Positions 26,621-34,457 of a stretch of 64,000 bases of DNA are shown in pieces; positions within the stretch are counted from its first letter, which is position 1, and the number at the start of each line of letters is the position of its first letter. The DNA lies in the NCBI GenBank assembly GCA_944320385.1, contig CALUHH010000009.1, positions 1 through 64,000 on the forward strand, written 5' to 3'. A program made the position numbers and the translations under genes. Source of the DNA: an uncultured Atopobiaceae bacterium. Its GTDB lineage: Bacteria > Actinomycetota > Coriobacteriia > Coriobacteriales > Atopobiaceae. The notes beneath the pieces were generated by a model. It saw nothing but the letters and a program-made list of their open reading frames with translations. It was not told the DNA's origin and did not search any database.

Positions 26621-26667
26621 ATGTTTGCGAGAGCGGGCCGCGGCCCCCAGCCAGAAAGGTGTTTCCC

Positions 26668-28431
26668 ATGAAGGTTCTCTACAACGACGGTCACGTGGAC
26701 GAGTGCCCGGCCGACGAGCTCACCCACGTCGTGCGCCACAGCGCCGCCCACATCATGGCGCAGGCCATCAAGCGCCTCTACCCCGAGGCCGACTTCGCCT
26801 ACGGCCCCGCCACCGACAACGGCTTCTACTACGACATCGACCTGCCCGAGGGCCAGAAGATCTCCGAGGAGGACTTCCCCGCTATCGAGGCCGAGATGAA
26901 GAAGATCGTGAAGGAGAACCTCAAGTTCACCGTCTTCGAGCTTCCGCGGGCCGAGGCCGTCGCCCTCATGGAGGAGCGCGGCGAGAAGTACAAGGTCGAG
27001 CACATCGGCGACCTGCCCGAGGACGCGCGCATCACCTTCTACCAGCAGGGCGAGTACGTCGACATGTGCGTGGGCCCGCACCTCACCTACACCAAGGCGC
27101 TCAAGGCCTTCAAGCTCACGGGCGTCTCAGGTGCCTACTGGAAGGGCGACAAGAACAACAAGATGCTCATCCGCGTGAACGGCACCGCCTTCGCCACCAA
27201 GGAGGAGCTCGACGAGCACCTGCGCCTGCTCGAGGAGGCCAAGAAGCGCGACCACCGCAGGATCGGCCGCGAGATGGACATTTTCATGATGCGCGACGAG
27301 GCCCCGGGCTTCCCGTTCTTCCTGCCCAACGGCATGATCCTCAAGAACGAGCTGCTCAGCTACTGGCGCGAGATTCACCGCGCGGCGGGCTACGTCGAGA
27401 TCTCTACGCCCATGATCATGAACAAGGAGCTCTGGAAGACCTCCGGCCACTGGGATCACTACAAGGACAACATGTACTCCACGATCATCGACGACGAGGA
27501 GTACTGCATCAAGCCGATGAACTGCCCCGGTGGCGTGCTCGTCTATGCCGCCAAGCCGCACAGCTACCGCGAGCTGCCCATCCGCGCCGGCGAGATCGGC
27601 CTCGTGCACCGTCACGAGATGCGCGGTGCCCTGCATGGCCTGTTCCGCGTCCGCTGCTTCAACCAGGACGACGCGCACCTCTTCGTGCGCCCGGACCAGC
27701 TCACCGAGGAGATCGTGGGCGTCGTGAACCTGATCGACTCCGTGTATGAGAAGTTCGGCTTCACCTACCACCTCGAGCTCTCCACCCGCCCCGAGGACTC
27801 CATGGGATCGGACGAGGACTGGGAGCGCGCCGAGTCCGCGCTGCGCCTCGCCCTGGAGAAGCTGGGCAAGGAGTACGTGGTCAACGAGGGCGACGGCGCC
27901 TTCTACGGCCCCAAGATCGACTTCCACCTGGAGGACTCGCTCGGGCGCACCTGGCAGTGCGGCACCGTGCAGCTGGACTTCCAGATGCCGATCAACTTTG
28001 ACCTGGAGTACACCGACGCCGACGGCTCCAAGAAGCGCCCGATCATGCTGCACCGCGTGTGCTTTGGCTCCATCGAGCGCTTCATCGGCATCCTGATCGA
28101 GCACTTTGCCGGCAAGTTCCCGACGTGGCTCGCCCCGTGCCAGGTGAAGGTCCTGCCCGTCTCCGAGAAGAGCCGCGACTACGCGCGCGGCGTGACCGAG
28201 AAGCTCGAGGCTGCCGGCATCCGCGCCGTCCTCGACGAGCGCGACGAGAAGATCGGCTACAAGATCCGCGAGGCCCGCAACATCGACCGCCCGCCCTACA
28301 TGCTCATCCTCGGCGAGCAGGAGGTCGAGGCCGGCACCATCTCCGTGCGCGACCGCTCCAACGAGACCGTCTCCCGCAGCCTCGACGAGTTCATCGCCGA
28401 CGTCCGCGCCGAGATCGCCGAGCGCCGCTAG
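26668..28431 (+). CDS. thrS: Threonine-tRNA ligase lacking the TGS domain
   Basis: A 587-residue enzyme charging tRNA-Thr. It begins directly with the editing domain (HSAAH at 24-28, later DMCVGPHL). The usual N-terminal TGS domain of about 60 residues is absent. The class II core shows MNCPGG, RHEMRGALHGLFRVRCFNQD and the C-terminal anticodon domain ends ISVRDRSNETVSRSLDEFI. The start is ATG 26668 after AGAAAGG; the GTG at 26659 would add only three residues, so truncation is real. TGS-less ThrS is known in several anaerobes. Confidence 0.93.
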   Translation: MKVLYNDGHVDECPADELTHVVRHSAAHIMAQAIKRLYPEADFAYGPATDNGFYYDIDLPEGQKISEEDFPAIEAEMKKIVKENLKFTVFELPRAEAVALMEERGEKYKVEHIGDLPEDARITFYQQGEYVDMCVGPHLTYTKALKAFKLTGVSGAYWKGDKNNKMLIRVNGTAFATKEELDEHLRLLEEAKKRDHRRIGREMDIFMMRDEAPGFPFFLPNGMILKNELLSYWREIHRAAGYVEISTPMIMNKELWKTSGHWDHYKDNMYSTIIDDEEYCIKPMNCPGGVLVYAAKPHSYRELPIRAGEIGLVHRHEMRGALHGLFRVRCFNQDDAHLFVRPDQLTEEIVGVVNLIDSVYEKFGFTYHLELSTRPEDSMGSDEDWERAESALRLALEKLGKEYVVNEGDGAFYGPKIDFHLEDSLGRTWQCGTVQLDFQMPINFDLEYTDADGSKKRPIMLHRVCFGSIERFIGILIEHFAGKFPTWLAPCQVKVLPVSEKSRDYARGVTEKLEAAGIRAVLDERDEKIGYKIREARNIDRPPYMLILGEQEVEAGTISVRDRSNETVSRSLDEFIADVRAEIAERR

Positions 28432-28443
28432 GCGCACTCAGCG

Positions 28444-28758
28444 GTGGGCGAGAAGGACCTCGACATAGACGCACTCTCGGCGCTCTCGTCCCAGCTGGGG
28501 CGGGAGCGCTGGCGCGTTCTCTCGGATGCGGCGCAGGTGGTGGCCACCTACCTCGTCTGCCACCCGCGCGTGGAGGCGGTTCGCTATCCCGGGCTGAAGT
28601 CGGACCCTGACTTCACGCGGGCCGCGAACACGCTGGTTGGCGGCTTTGGCCCCTACGTTCGATACTGCGTGGCAGGGGAGTGGCGCCTCTGGGAGGCCGA
28701 CGCGCGCGACGTGCGCGAGCAGGTCATGGAGCTCGAGGTTCTTCTCGGCCGGTCGTGA
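28444..28758 (+). CDS. Hypothetical protein, 104 residues
   Basis: Starts at GTG 28444, 12 bases after the thrS stop, without a clear ribosome site. It could be read by coupled translation. The protein is acidic and partly helical (RWRVLSDAAQVVATYLVCHP, RAANTLVGGFGPYVRYCVAG, WEADARDVREQVMELEVLL). No domain recognised. Codon choice resembles the neighbours. It contains two copies of the abundant motif, one near each end (28449 on the minus sense; 28738). Confidence 0.6.
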   Translation: MGEKDLDIDALSALSSQLGRERWRVLSDAAQVVATYLVCHPRVEAVRYPGLKSDPDFTRAANTLVGGFGPYVRYCVAGEWRLWEADARDVREQVMELEVLLGRS

Positions 28759-28760
28759 GA

Positions 28761-28852
28761 TGCGAGCGGGACAGGGGGCGAGTGGGACAGAAACCTCCGG
28801 GGTATCTGTCCCACTCGCCCCGGAGGTTTCTGCCCCGCCTGTCCCGCTCGCA
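28761..28852. repeat. CCCCGGAGG-type inverted repeat, copy 2 (double)
   Basis: Outer arms TGCGAGCGGGACAGG (28761) and CCTGTCCCGCTCGCA (to 28852). Inside them GCGAGTGGGACAGA pairs with TCTGTCCCACTCGC, and two copies of the CCTCCGGGG/CCCCGGAGG loop are present. It looks like one element inserted into or duplicated within another. It fills the gap between the 104-residue gene and the DeoR gene (convergent). Confidence 0.85.
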
Positions 28853-28859
28853 CCGGAGG

Positions 28860-29624
28860 TCAGAGGACCTCGACCTCGGCCTCCTCGCAGTACTTCTTGA
28901 AGTGCTCGGTGAGGTTGCCGTCGGAGACGACGCAGTCGACGTCGGCGAGGTCGCAGATCTTGAAGGTGCTCTTCTGCCCGAGCTTGGAGGAGTCCATGAG
29001 CACCACGGTCTTCTCGGCATGGGCGATGAGTGCGCGCTTGAGCGCGGCCTCGTCGTCGGAGCCGCAGGCAAAGCCCGTGGTGGACTGGAACGACGTCACG
29101 CCCAGGAACAGCAAGTCGAAGGAGAGCTCGCTCACCTGCTCGATGGTCTTGGAGCCGTTCAGGCTCATGCTGTAGCGGTTGAGGCCGCCCCCCACCATGA
29201 TGGTGCGCACGCGCTCGAGGCGGGCAAGCTCGGCCGCGCAGGTGAGGCTGTTGGTGAAGGCCAGCGCGCGGACGTCCTCCATCTCGCGGGCGAGCGCCGT
29301 GGTAGTGGACCCTGAGTCAAAGAAGATCGTGCTGTCCGGGCGGATGAGCTCCCTGGCCTTGCGTGCGATGATGGCCTTGGCCTCGACATTTCTGGTGTTG
29401 CGGTTGAGCAGCAGGTCGTCGGTGCCCACGACGTACTCCACCGAGCGGGCGCCGCCGTGGGTGCGCACGATGCGGCGCGCCTCGTCGAGGGCCTTGAGGT
29501 CGGTGCGCAGCGTCATCTCGGAGACGCCGGAGAACGCCTTCTTGATCTGGCCGAACGTCACGCTTCCCTCGGCGGTGACAAACTGCGCGATGCCGTCTCG
29601 GCGCTCCTGCATGCTGGTTGACAT
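28860..29624 (-). CDS. DeoR-family sugar-responsive regulator
   Basis: A 254-residue protein with an N-terminal DeoR winged helix (about 5-55: MQERRDGIAQFVTAEGSVTF, then SEMTLRTDLKALDEARRIVR). The sugar-phosphate-binding domain follows (FFDSGSTTTALAREM, GGGLNRYSMSLNG, DDEAALKRALIAHA and SSKLG). Start: ATG at 29624 after GGGAGGAG. It precedes a dehydrogenase, kinase and PTS locus and is the probable repressor acting on the GAAACAAAAGT sites at 32168-32340. Confidence 0.9.
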   Translation of the reverse strand: MSTSMQERRDGIAQFVTAEGSVTFGQIKKAFSGVSEMTLRTDLKALDEARRIVRTHGGARSVEYVVGTDDLLLNRNTRNVEAKAIIARKARELIRPDSTIFFDSGSTTTALAREMEDVRALAFTNSLTCAAELARLERVRTIMVGGGLNRYSMSLNGSKTIEQVSELSFDLLFLGVTSFQSTTGFACGSDDEAALKRALIAHAEKTVVLMDSSKLGQKSTFKICDLADVDCVVSDGNLTEHFKKYCEEAEVEVL

Positions 29625-29704
29625 GTCGCTCCTCCCGACCGTGCGATACTCCTCATCATACCCAATCGGGTCGGCGCCGAGGGGCCCTCGCCTCGCTCTG
29701 CCCA

Positions 29705-29825
29705 AACTTCTGTACTTTATGACCCTCACATCAGGGACGAGAAGAACCGTCGAGCCTCTGAGCTGCGGAAATGAAGCGGCGGCCAGGACACACCCTGGTC
29801 GCCGCTTGATTAATGTACAGAAGTT
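29705..29825. repeat. TGTACA-type inverted repeat element, copy 3
   Basis: Ends AACTTCTGTAC (29705-29715) and GTACAGAAGTT (29815-29825) are perfectly inverted. The core has GACGAGAAGAACCGTCGAGC and CTGAGCTGCGGAAAT, matching the core of copies 1, 2 and 4. It contains the terminator at 29774. Confidence 0.75.
29774..29812 (-). terminator. Hairpin downstream of the dehydrogenase gene
   Basis: AAGCGGCGGCCAGG pairs with CCTGGTCGCCGCTT (one G-T wobble), loop ACACAC. Read on the minus strand it follows the dehydrogenase gene (ends 29877); on either strand the flanks are A+T-rich. Confidence 0.6.
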
Positions 29826-29876
29826 CGGCGGTCGTCCCGCACGGGCAAGTCGTACTGCACGGGCAAGCCCTGAGCC

Positions 29877-31142
29877 TTACGCCTCGGTCCAGTGCTCGAG
29901 CAGGTAGCGCTCTGCGGCGGGGCACCAGAGGCCGCGGTTGGCCTCGACGATGTCGGCGAGCCCGGCGAAGCGCTCGTCCTCGTCCGCCTTGGCGCGCAGG
30001 TCCTCGAGGGCGGTGAGCGGCATGCTCACGTGGGTGTAGATGAGCTTCTTGCCGCCGGGGATCTTCGGCAGGTTGAGCGTGGTCTCCGCCGCGGCGTCAA
30101 GTCCGCCCACGTGAGTGACCATGACGGAGGGGTCCACGCGGTTGGCGGCGGTGAGCTCAAGGGACTCGACCATGTCGTCGGTGTTGCCGCCCGTGGTGCC
30201 CATCACGTGGTGGCTGCCGTAGTGCACCTCGTAGAAGTTCATCTCGGCAGAGAAGTTCTTGTCGGTGGGGCCGGCGAAGAAGTTGAGGCAGCCGTCGCGG
30301 CCGAGAATCGCGTCGGAGAGCGTCACCACCGGTGCCACGGGCGCGTAGCAGAGCACGTCGTCGAAGCCGGTGCCGCCGGAGACCTCGCGCAGCGCCGCAA
30401 CCTGGTCGTCGTAGGCGCCGTTGTTGATGAAGACGAGGTCGATGCCCGTCTCGGCTTTGACCTCCTCGGGCGGGAAGAGCTCCGCGGCGCGGTCGAGGCG
30501 GTCCTGGTTGATGTCGGCCACGCACACGAGCGCGGGGCGACGGTCGCAGTGCAGGGCGTAGGTGAGGGCTCCCAGGCCCATCGGGCCCGCGCCGGCAACG
30601 ATGGCGAGCTTGCCGCCCTCGCGGATGCCCATCTCGTGCGTGTAGACGCCCATCTGCGTGTGATAGGCGGCGTGGAACGCGCCGATCGAGCAGCTCATGG
30701 GCTCGGCAAGCGACGCCTGGTAGTACGCCTCGCCGGTGTACTCGAGCAGGCAGTCGCACTCCATGACCTCGGCCGGCAGGATGCAGTAGGTGGCGTCGCC
30801 GCCGCAGAACTCGTAGGAGTAGCCCGGGCTCCACATGGTGCCCTTGTAGTTGAGGGCGGGCTGAATCGTGAACTTCATGCCCGGCTTGAAGCGGTCGGCC
30901 CACTTGGCGCCCACCTCGACGATGTCGCCGGCAAACTCGTGGCCCATGATCGCGGGGTGCTCGGCCACGTCCTCGTGGACGCGCTTGTGGTCGACGCCCA
31001 GGGTGGCGCACTTGTAGGTGGACATGCAGATGGAGTCGGAGACGACCTTCACCAGCACCTCGTCGTCCTTGATAGCGGGAAGCTCGAACTCGTCCAGACG
31101 CAGGTCGTTTGCCGCGTGAAGTCGGACTGCCTTGGCCTTCAT
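29877..31142 (-). CDS. Medium-chain zinc-type dehydrogenase, L-sorbose-1-phosphate reductase-like
   Basis: A 421-residue MDR-family enzyme. The N-terminal GroES-like part has VVSDSICMSTYK and HPAIMGHEFAGDIVEVG. The Rossmann part has AIVAGAGPMGLGALTYALHC and VCVADINQDRLDRAAELFP. The length and these motifs resemble SorE-type L-sorbose-1-phosphate reductases and other polyol-phosphate dehydrogenases. Start: ATG at 31142 with AAAGGA upstream. In an operon with the PfkB kinase (51-base gap) and divergent from a mannitol-type PTS gene, it probably oxidises an incoming hexitol phosphate. Confidence 0.82.
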   Translation of the reverse strand: MKAKAVRLHAANDLRLDEFELPAIKDDEVLVKVVSDSICMSTYKCATLGVDHKRVHEDVAEHPAIMGHEFAGDIVEVGAKWADRFKPGMKFTIQPALNYKGTMWSPGYSYEFCGGDATYCILPAEVMECDCLLEYTGEAYYQASLAEPMSCSIGAFHAAYHTQMGVYTHEMGIREGGKLAIVAGAGPMGLGALTYALHCDRRPALVCVADINQDRLDRAAELFPPEEVKAETGIDLVFINNGAYDDQVAALREVSGGTGFDDVLCYAPVAPVVTLSDAILGRDGCLNFFAGPTDKNFSAEMNFYEVHYGSHHVMGTTGGNTDDMVESLELTAANRVDPSVMVTHVGGLDAAAETTLNLPKIPGGKKLIYTHVSMPLTALEDLRAKADEDERFAGLADIVEANRGLWCPAAERYLLEHWTEA

Positions 31143-31193
31143 GGTGGTTCCTTTCTGATTGGTTGTACTTGCGTACGGCTTGCCTGTCAGGTG

Positions 31194-32123
31194 CTAGAGC
31201 TCCTCGAGCGTGACCTTGCCCAGGAGCGAGTCCACCAGGTCGCGCTCGGCGGCCTGCGTGCCGGACTGCATGACGTTGGCGGCTCCGGTCGCCATGGCGA
31301 GACGTGCCGTCTCGTCGAGGGACATGCCGCGCTCCTCGGCGTAGGCGAGGGCGGCCACCACGGAGTCGCCGGCGCCGACCGTCGAGCCCACGCGGACCTT
31401 GGGCGAGCGGGCGAGAAGAACGCGGTCCTTCTCGGCCATCACGGCGCCCTTTCCGCCCATGGAGATGACGACGCGGGCGATGCCGCGGTCGACGAGCGTG
31501 CGCGCCACGACGGCGATCTCGCGCTCGTCCTCGAGGGCCTTGCCGCAGAGGCGGGAGAGCTCGGCGTCGTTGGGCTTCACGAGGTGGGGGAGGGCGTCGA
31601 GGCCGCGCGTGAGCGCGTCGCCGTCGGCGTCGAGGAAGACCTTCGCGCCGGCCTTGGCGCAGGCGCGGGCCCAGGCGCCGTAGGTGCCCACCGGCGCGCC
31701 CTTGGGGAGGCTCCCGGAGAGCACGACGATGTCGCCGTGCGCGAGCTCCTGCACGAGCGCGGAGAGCATCGCGTCGAGCTGAGCTACGGTTGCCTCGGGA
31801 CCGGGCTCGTTGATGTCTGTGTGCGTGTCCAGCTCGTCGTCGACGACCTTGAGGTTCGTGCGCGTCTCTCCGCTTGCCTCGAACGCCCAGACGTCGATGC
31901 CGGTCTCGTCGAGCATCCCGGCGATCTTTGCGCCGACCGAGCCGCCGAGAAGGGCGACGGCACGGCTCCTCCCGCCGAGCCGGTCGATCACCTTGGAAAC
32001 GTTGATGCCCTTGCCACCCGGGTCCTCGCGCAGCCCGGTGATGCGATTCACCTCGTCCACCGTGAAGCGGGGGACCTGCGCCGTCTTGTCGAGCGCCGGG
32101 TTCAGCGTGACGGTGTAGATCAT
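31194..32123 (-). CDS. PfkB-family hexose-phosphate kinase (1-phosphofructokinase/tagatose-6-phosphate kinase type)
   Basis: A 309-residue ribokinase-fold kinase. MIYTVTLNPALDKT at the start, GGKGINVSKVIDRLGG and the catalytic GSTVGAGDSVVAAL are diagnostic of FruK/LacC-type enzymes. It should phosphorylate the ketose phosphate made by the adjacent dehydrogenase to a bisphosphate for aldol cleavage. Which of fructose-1-P or tagatose-6-P is used cannot be told. Start: ATG at 32123 after GGAGAGGAG. Its promoter (32187-32214) carries a putative DeoR site. Confidence 0.88.
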   Translation of the reverse strand: MIYTVTLNPALDKTAQVPRFTVDEVNRITGLREDPGGKGINVSKVIDRLGGRSRAVALLGGSVGAKIAGMLDETGIDVWAFEASGETRTNLKVVDDELDTHTDINEPGPEATVAQLDAMLSALVQELAHGDIVVLSGSLPKGAPVGTYGAWARACAKAGAKVFLDADGDALTRGLDALPHLVKPNDAELSRLCGKALEDEREIAVVARTLVDRGIARVVISMGGKGAVMAEKDRVLLARSPKVRVGSTVGAGDSVVAALAYAEERGMSLDETARLAMATGAANVMQSGTQAAERDLVDSLLGKVTLEEL

Positions 32124-32167
32124 GGCGACTCTCCTCTCCTGTATGTCGAATCGAAAATGCAACTGTC

Positions 32168-32178
32168 GAAACAAAAGT
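32168..32178. promoter_or_regulatory. Putative DeoR-type operator 1 (GAAACAAAAGT)
   Basis: GAAACAAAAGT within GTCGAAACAAAAGTCG. It lies about nine bases downstream of the -10 box of the kinase promoter, where a bound repressor would block transcription. Identical copies are at 32302 and 32330. Confidence 0.6.
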
Positions 32179-32186
32179 CGATTGTC

Positions 32187-32214
32187 ATCATAACAACAAC
32201 CATAAGGCTGTCAA
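32187..32214 (-). promoter_or_regulatory. Sigma-70 type promoter of the kinase-dehydrogenase operon
   Basis: The minus strand shows TTGACA (32214-32209), a 16-base spacer and TATGAT (32192-32187). Confidence 0.65.
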
Positions 32215-32301
32215 TCCAAAAGTCAAAACTGCCGAAATGAAACCGTTTAGCGGCGAATACCTACCGCTTATCGTCAAATTGCCTATCGCAACGCCATTAT
32301 T

Positions 32302-32340
32302 GAAACAAAAGTATAGAATCACAGTCGTTGAAACAAAAGT
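32302..32340. promoter_or_regulatory. Putative DeoR-type operators 2 and 3
   Basis: Two exact copies of GAAACAAAAGT (32302-32312 and 32330-32340), 28 bases apart in the same direction, upstream of the PTS gene. A TAGAAT box (32314-32319) lies between them. The whole spacer 32124-32407 is markedly A+T-rich. Confidence 0.6.
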
Positions 32341-32407
32341 CACGGGCACTGCCCAACCTGTTCAACGCGTCGACCCGTTGCGACGGGTCTCAAGGAAGGA
32401 GGGACCG

Positions 32408-34279
32408 ATGTCGATCCGAGATGGTCTCTCTAAGTTCGGTAAGTTCCTCAGCGGCATGGTCATGCCCAACATCGGCGCCTTCATCGCCTGGGGCTTTCTG
32501 ACCGCCCTGTTCATCCCGACGGGCTGGCTTCCCAACGAGCAGTTCGCGAGTATCGCCACGCCCATGCTCGGCTATCTGATTCCGGTGCTCATCGCCGCCC
32601 AGGGCGGCTACCTCACCGGCGGCGACCGCGGCCGCATCGCGGGCGCCATCGCCGTCATTGGCTGCATCGCCGGCGCTCCCGATACCACGATGCTCATGGG
32701 TGCCATGGTCATGGGCCCGTTCGCCGGCTGGGTCATCAAGATGTTCGACCGCTTCATGGAGGGCCGCACCCCCGCGGGCTTTGAGATGCTCGTCGACAAC
32801 TTCTCCGTCGGCATCATCGGCATGGTGCTCTCCATGCTCGGCTACATCGCCATCGGCCCGATCATGACCACCATCCTCGCCGTGCTCATGGGCGGCGTGC
32901 AGATCCTCATGCAGTACGGCCTCATGCCGCTGCTCGCCATCTTCATCGAGCCCGCCAAGGTGCTCTTCCTCAACAACGCCATCAACCACGGCATCTTCAC
33001 GCCCATCGGCATCGCGCAGGCCGAGGCCACCGGGCGCTCCATCATGTACATGCTCGAGGCCAACCCCGGCCCGGGCCTCGGCGTTCTTCTCGCGTACTGC
33101 TTCTTCTGCAAGGACGCCAAGACCCGCCAGTCCGCCCCGGGCGCGGTGATCATCCACTTCTTCGGCGGCATCCACGAGATCTACTTCCCGTACGTGCTCA
33201 TGAACCCCAAGGTCATCATCGCGCCGATCGTGGGCAACATGTGCGCCATCGCGTGGTACAGCTTCACCGGCGCCGGCCTCACCTCCGCCGCCTCCCCGGG
33301 CTCGATCATCGCGTTCCTCTCGATGACGCCCTCCGACCTCATGCTCGTCAACCTCGCCGGCGTGGCGATCGCCGCGGGCGTCTCGTTTGCCATCGCCGTG
33401 CCGCTCGTGCGCTCCATGGCCGTGGCCGACCTCGACCAGGCGAGCCAGCAGATGCGCGAGATGAAGGGCACCGCCGAGGCCGCCGTCATCTCCGACACCC
33501 AGGGCGGCAAGATCGTCTTTGCCTGCGACGCCGGCATGGGCTCCTCGGCCATGGGCGCCACCCGCTTCCGCAACCGCGTCAAGGCGGAGCGTCCCGACCT
33601 CACCGTCGAGCACTCGAGCGTCGACACCGTTCCCGGCGACGCGAGCATCGTCGTGTGCCAGCGCGTCCTGTCCGAGCGCGCCCGCAAGAGCGCCCCGCAG
33701 GCCCAGATAGTGACGATCGACAACTTCCTCGACGACCCCGCGCTCGACGCGCTCTACAAGGCGCTCACGCAGATCTCCCACGCCTCCGAGCTCATGGAGA
33801 CCACGCCCGCGCCGGCGCCTGCCCAGCAGGCCGAGAAGGACGACCGCCCCAGCCTCGCCATCACCGCCGCCGACGTCCAGCTCGGCCTTGCCCCCGTCGA
33901 TCGCGAAAGCTGCATCCGCGACTCCGGCGCGCTGCTCGTCGAGCGCGGCTGCGTGGAGCAGCCCTACGTGGACGCGATGGTCGAGCGCGACCGCCTCACG
34001 AGCGTCTACATCGGCATGGGCATCGCCATCCCGCACGGGACCAACGAGGCCAAGGACGCCGTCCAGAGGACCGGCGTGGTGCTGCAGCAGTATCCCGCGG
34101 GCGTCCCCTGGGGCGACGAGAAGGCGCAGCTCGTCTTCGGCATCGCCGGGAAGGGGGAGGAGCACCTCGAGGTCCTCGCCAACATCTGCCGCATCCTTGA
34201 GGACGAGGCGGTGCTCGAGAAGATGAAGACCACCGACGACGTGGACTGGGTCGTGAGCGTCCTCTCCGGCCGCGCGTGA
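32408..34279 (+). CDS. mtlA: PTS mannitol-type EIICBA permease
   Basis: A 623-residue three-domain hexitol permease. EIIC (about 1-345) has the MtlA signatures FGKFLSGMVMPNIGAFIAWG, FEMLVDNFSVGIIGM, LFLNNAINHGIF and FFGGIHEIYFPYVLMNP. EIIB has FACDAGMGSSAMGA with phospho-acceptor Cys373. EIIA has IAIPHGTNEAKDAV with His543. It imports and phosphorylates mannitol or a related hexitol. Start: ATG 32408 after AAGGAGGG. The partner dehydrogenase is not the MtlD type, so the true sugar may differ. Its TGA stop is the first base triplet of a CCCCGGAGG-type hairpin. Confidence 0.9.
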   Translation: MSIRDGLSKFGKFLSGMVMPNIGAFIAWGFLTALFIPTGWLPNEQFASIATPMLGYLIPVLIAAQGGYLTGGDRGRIAGAIAVIGCIAGAPDTTMLMGAMVMGPFAGWVIKMFDRFMEGRTPAGFEMLVDNFSVGIIGMVLSMLGYIAIGPIMTTILAVLMGGVQILMQYGLMPLLAIFIEPAKVLFLNNAINHGIFTPIGIAQAEATGRSIMYMLEANPGPGLGVLLAYCFFCKDAKTRQSAPGAVIIHFFGGIHEIYFPYVLMNPKVIIAPIVGNMCAIAWYSFTGAGLTSAASPGSIIAFLSMTPSDLMLVNLAGVAIAAGVSFAIAVPLVRSMAVADLDQASQQMREMKGTAEAAVISDTQGGKIVFACDAGMGSSAMGATRFRNRVKAERPDLTVEHSSVDTVPGDASIVVCQRVLSERARKSAPQAQIVTIDNFLDDPALDALYKALTQISHASELMETTPAPAPAQQAEKDDRPSLAITAADVQLGLAPVDRESCIRDSGALLVERGCVEQPYVDAMVERDRLTSVYIGMGIAIPHGTNEAKDAVQRTGVVLQQYPAGVPWGDEKAQLVFGIAGKGEEHLEVLANICRILEDEAVLEKMKTTDDVDWVVSVLSGRA

Positions 34280-34305
34280 CAGATACCCCGGAGGTGTTTG
34301 TCCCA
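34277..34305. repeat. CCCCGGAGG-type hairpin, copy 3, overlapping the mtlA stop codon
   Basis: TGACAGATACCCCGGAGGTG and TTTGTCCCA follow without a gap. TGACA pairs with TGTC(CC). Its first three bases are the stop codon of the PTS gene. Confidence 0.65.
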
Positions 34306-34322
34306 CCCGCCCGCCAGGCTCG

Positions 34323-34352
34323 TTGGGCCGAGCGTCCAAGTGATGCTATACT
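34323..34352 (+). promoter_or_regulatory. Sigma-70 type promoter of adhE
   Basis: TTGGGC (34323-34328), an 18-base spacer and TATACT (34347-34352). A leader of about 100 bases with a GC-rich hairpin region follows before the ATG. No Rex-type site (TTGTGA...TCACAA) was seen. Confidence 0.55.
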
Positions 34353-34457
34353 CCAAGAGATTTATCTGTGTTGCCGTACCAAACGCGCTTTACCCTGTCC
34401 TTTGTACGACCGCGGCGCCGATGCGTCGACGCACGGTCCGAGAAATAGGAGGAACGC

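Noticed and set aside
26529-26667. T-box riboswitch before thrS
   Set aside because: No AGGGTGGNACC sequence or specifier-loop layout could be found.
28444-28758. C-terminal extension of ThrS
   Set aside because: A clear stop codon ends thrS at 28431, and ThrS already has its complete anticodon domain.
32408-34279. Fructose PTS (FruA)
   Set aside because: The kinase next door suggested FruK/FruA, but EIIC, EIIB and EIIA motifs are those of MtlA.
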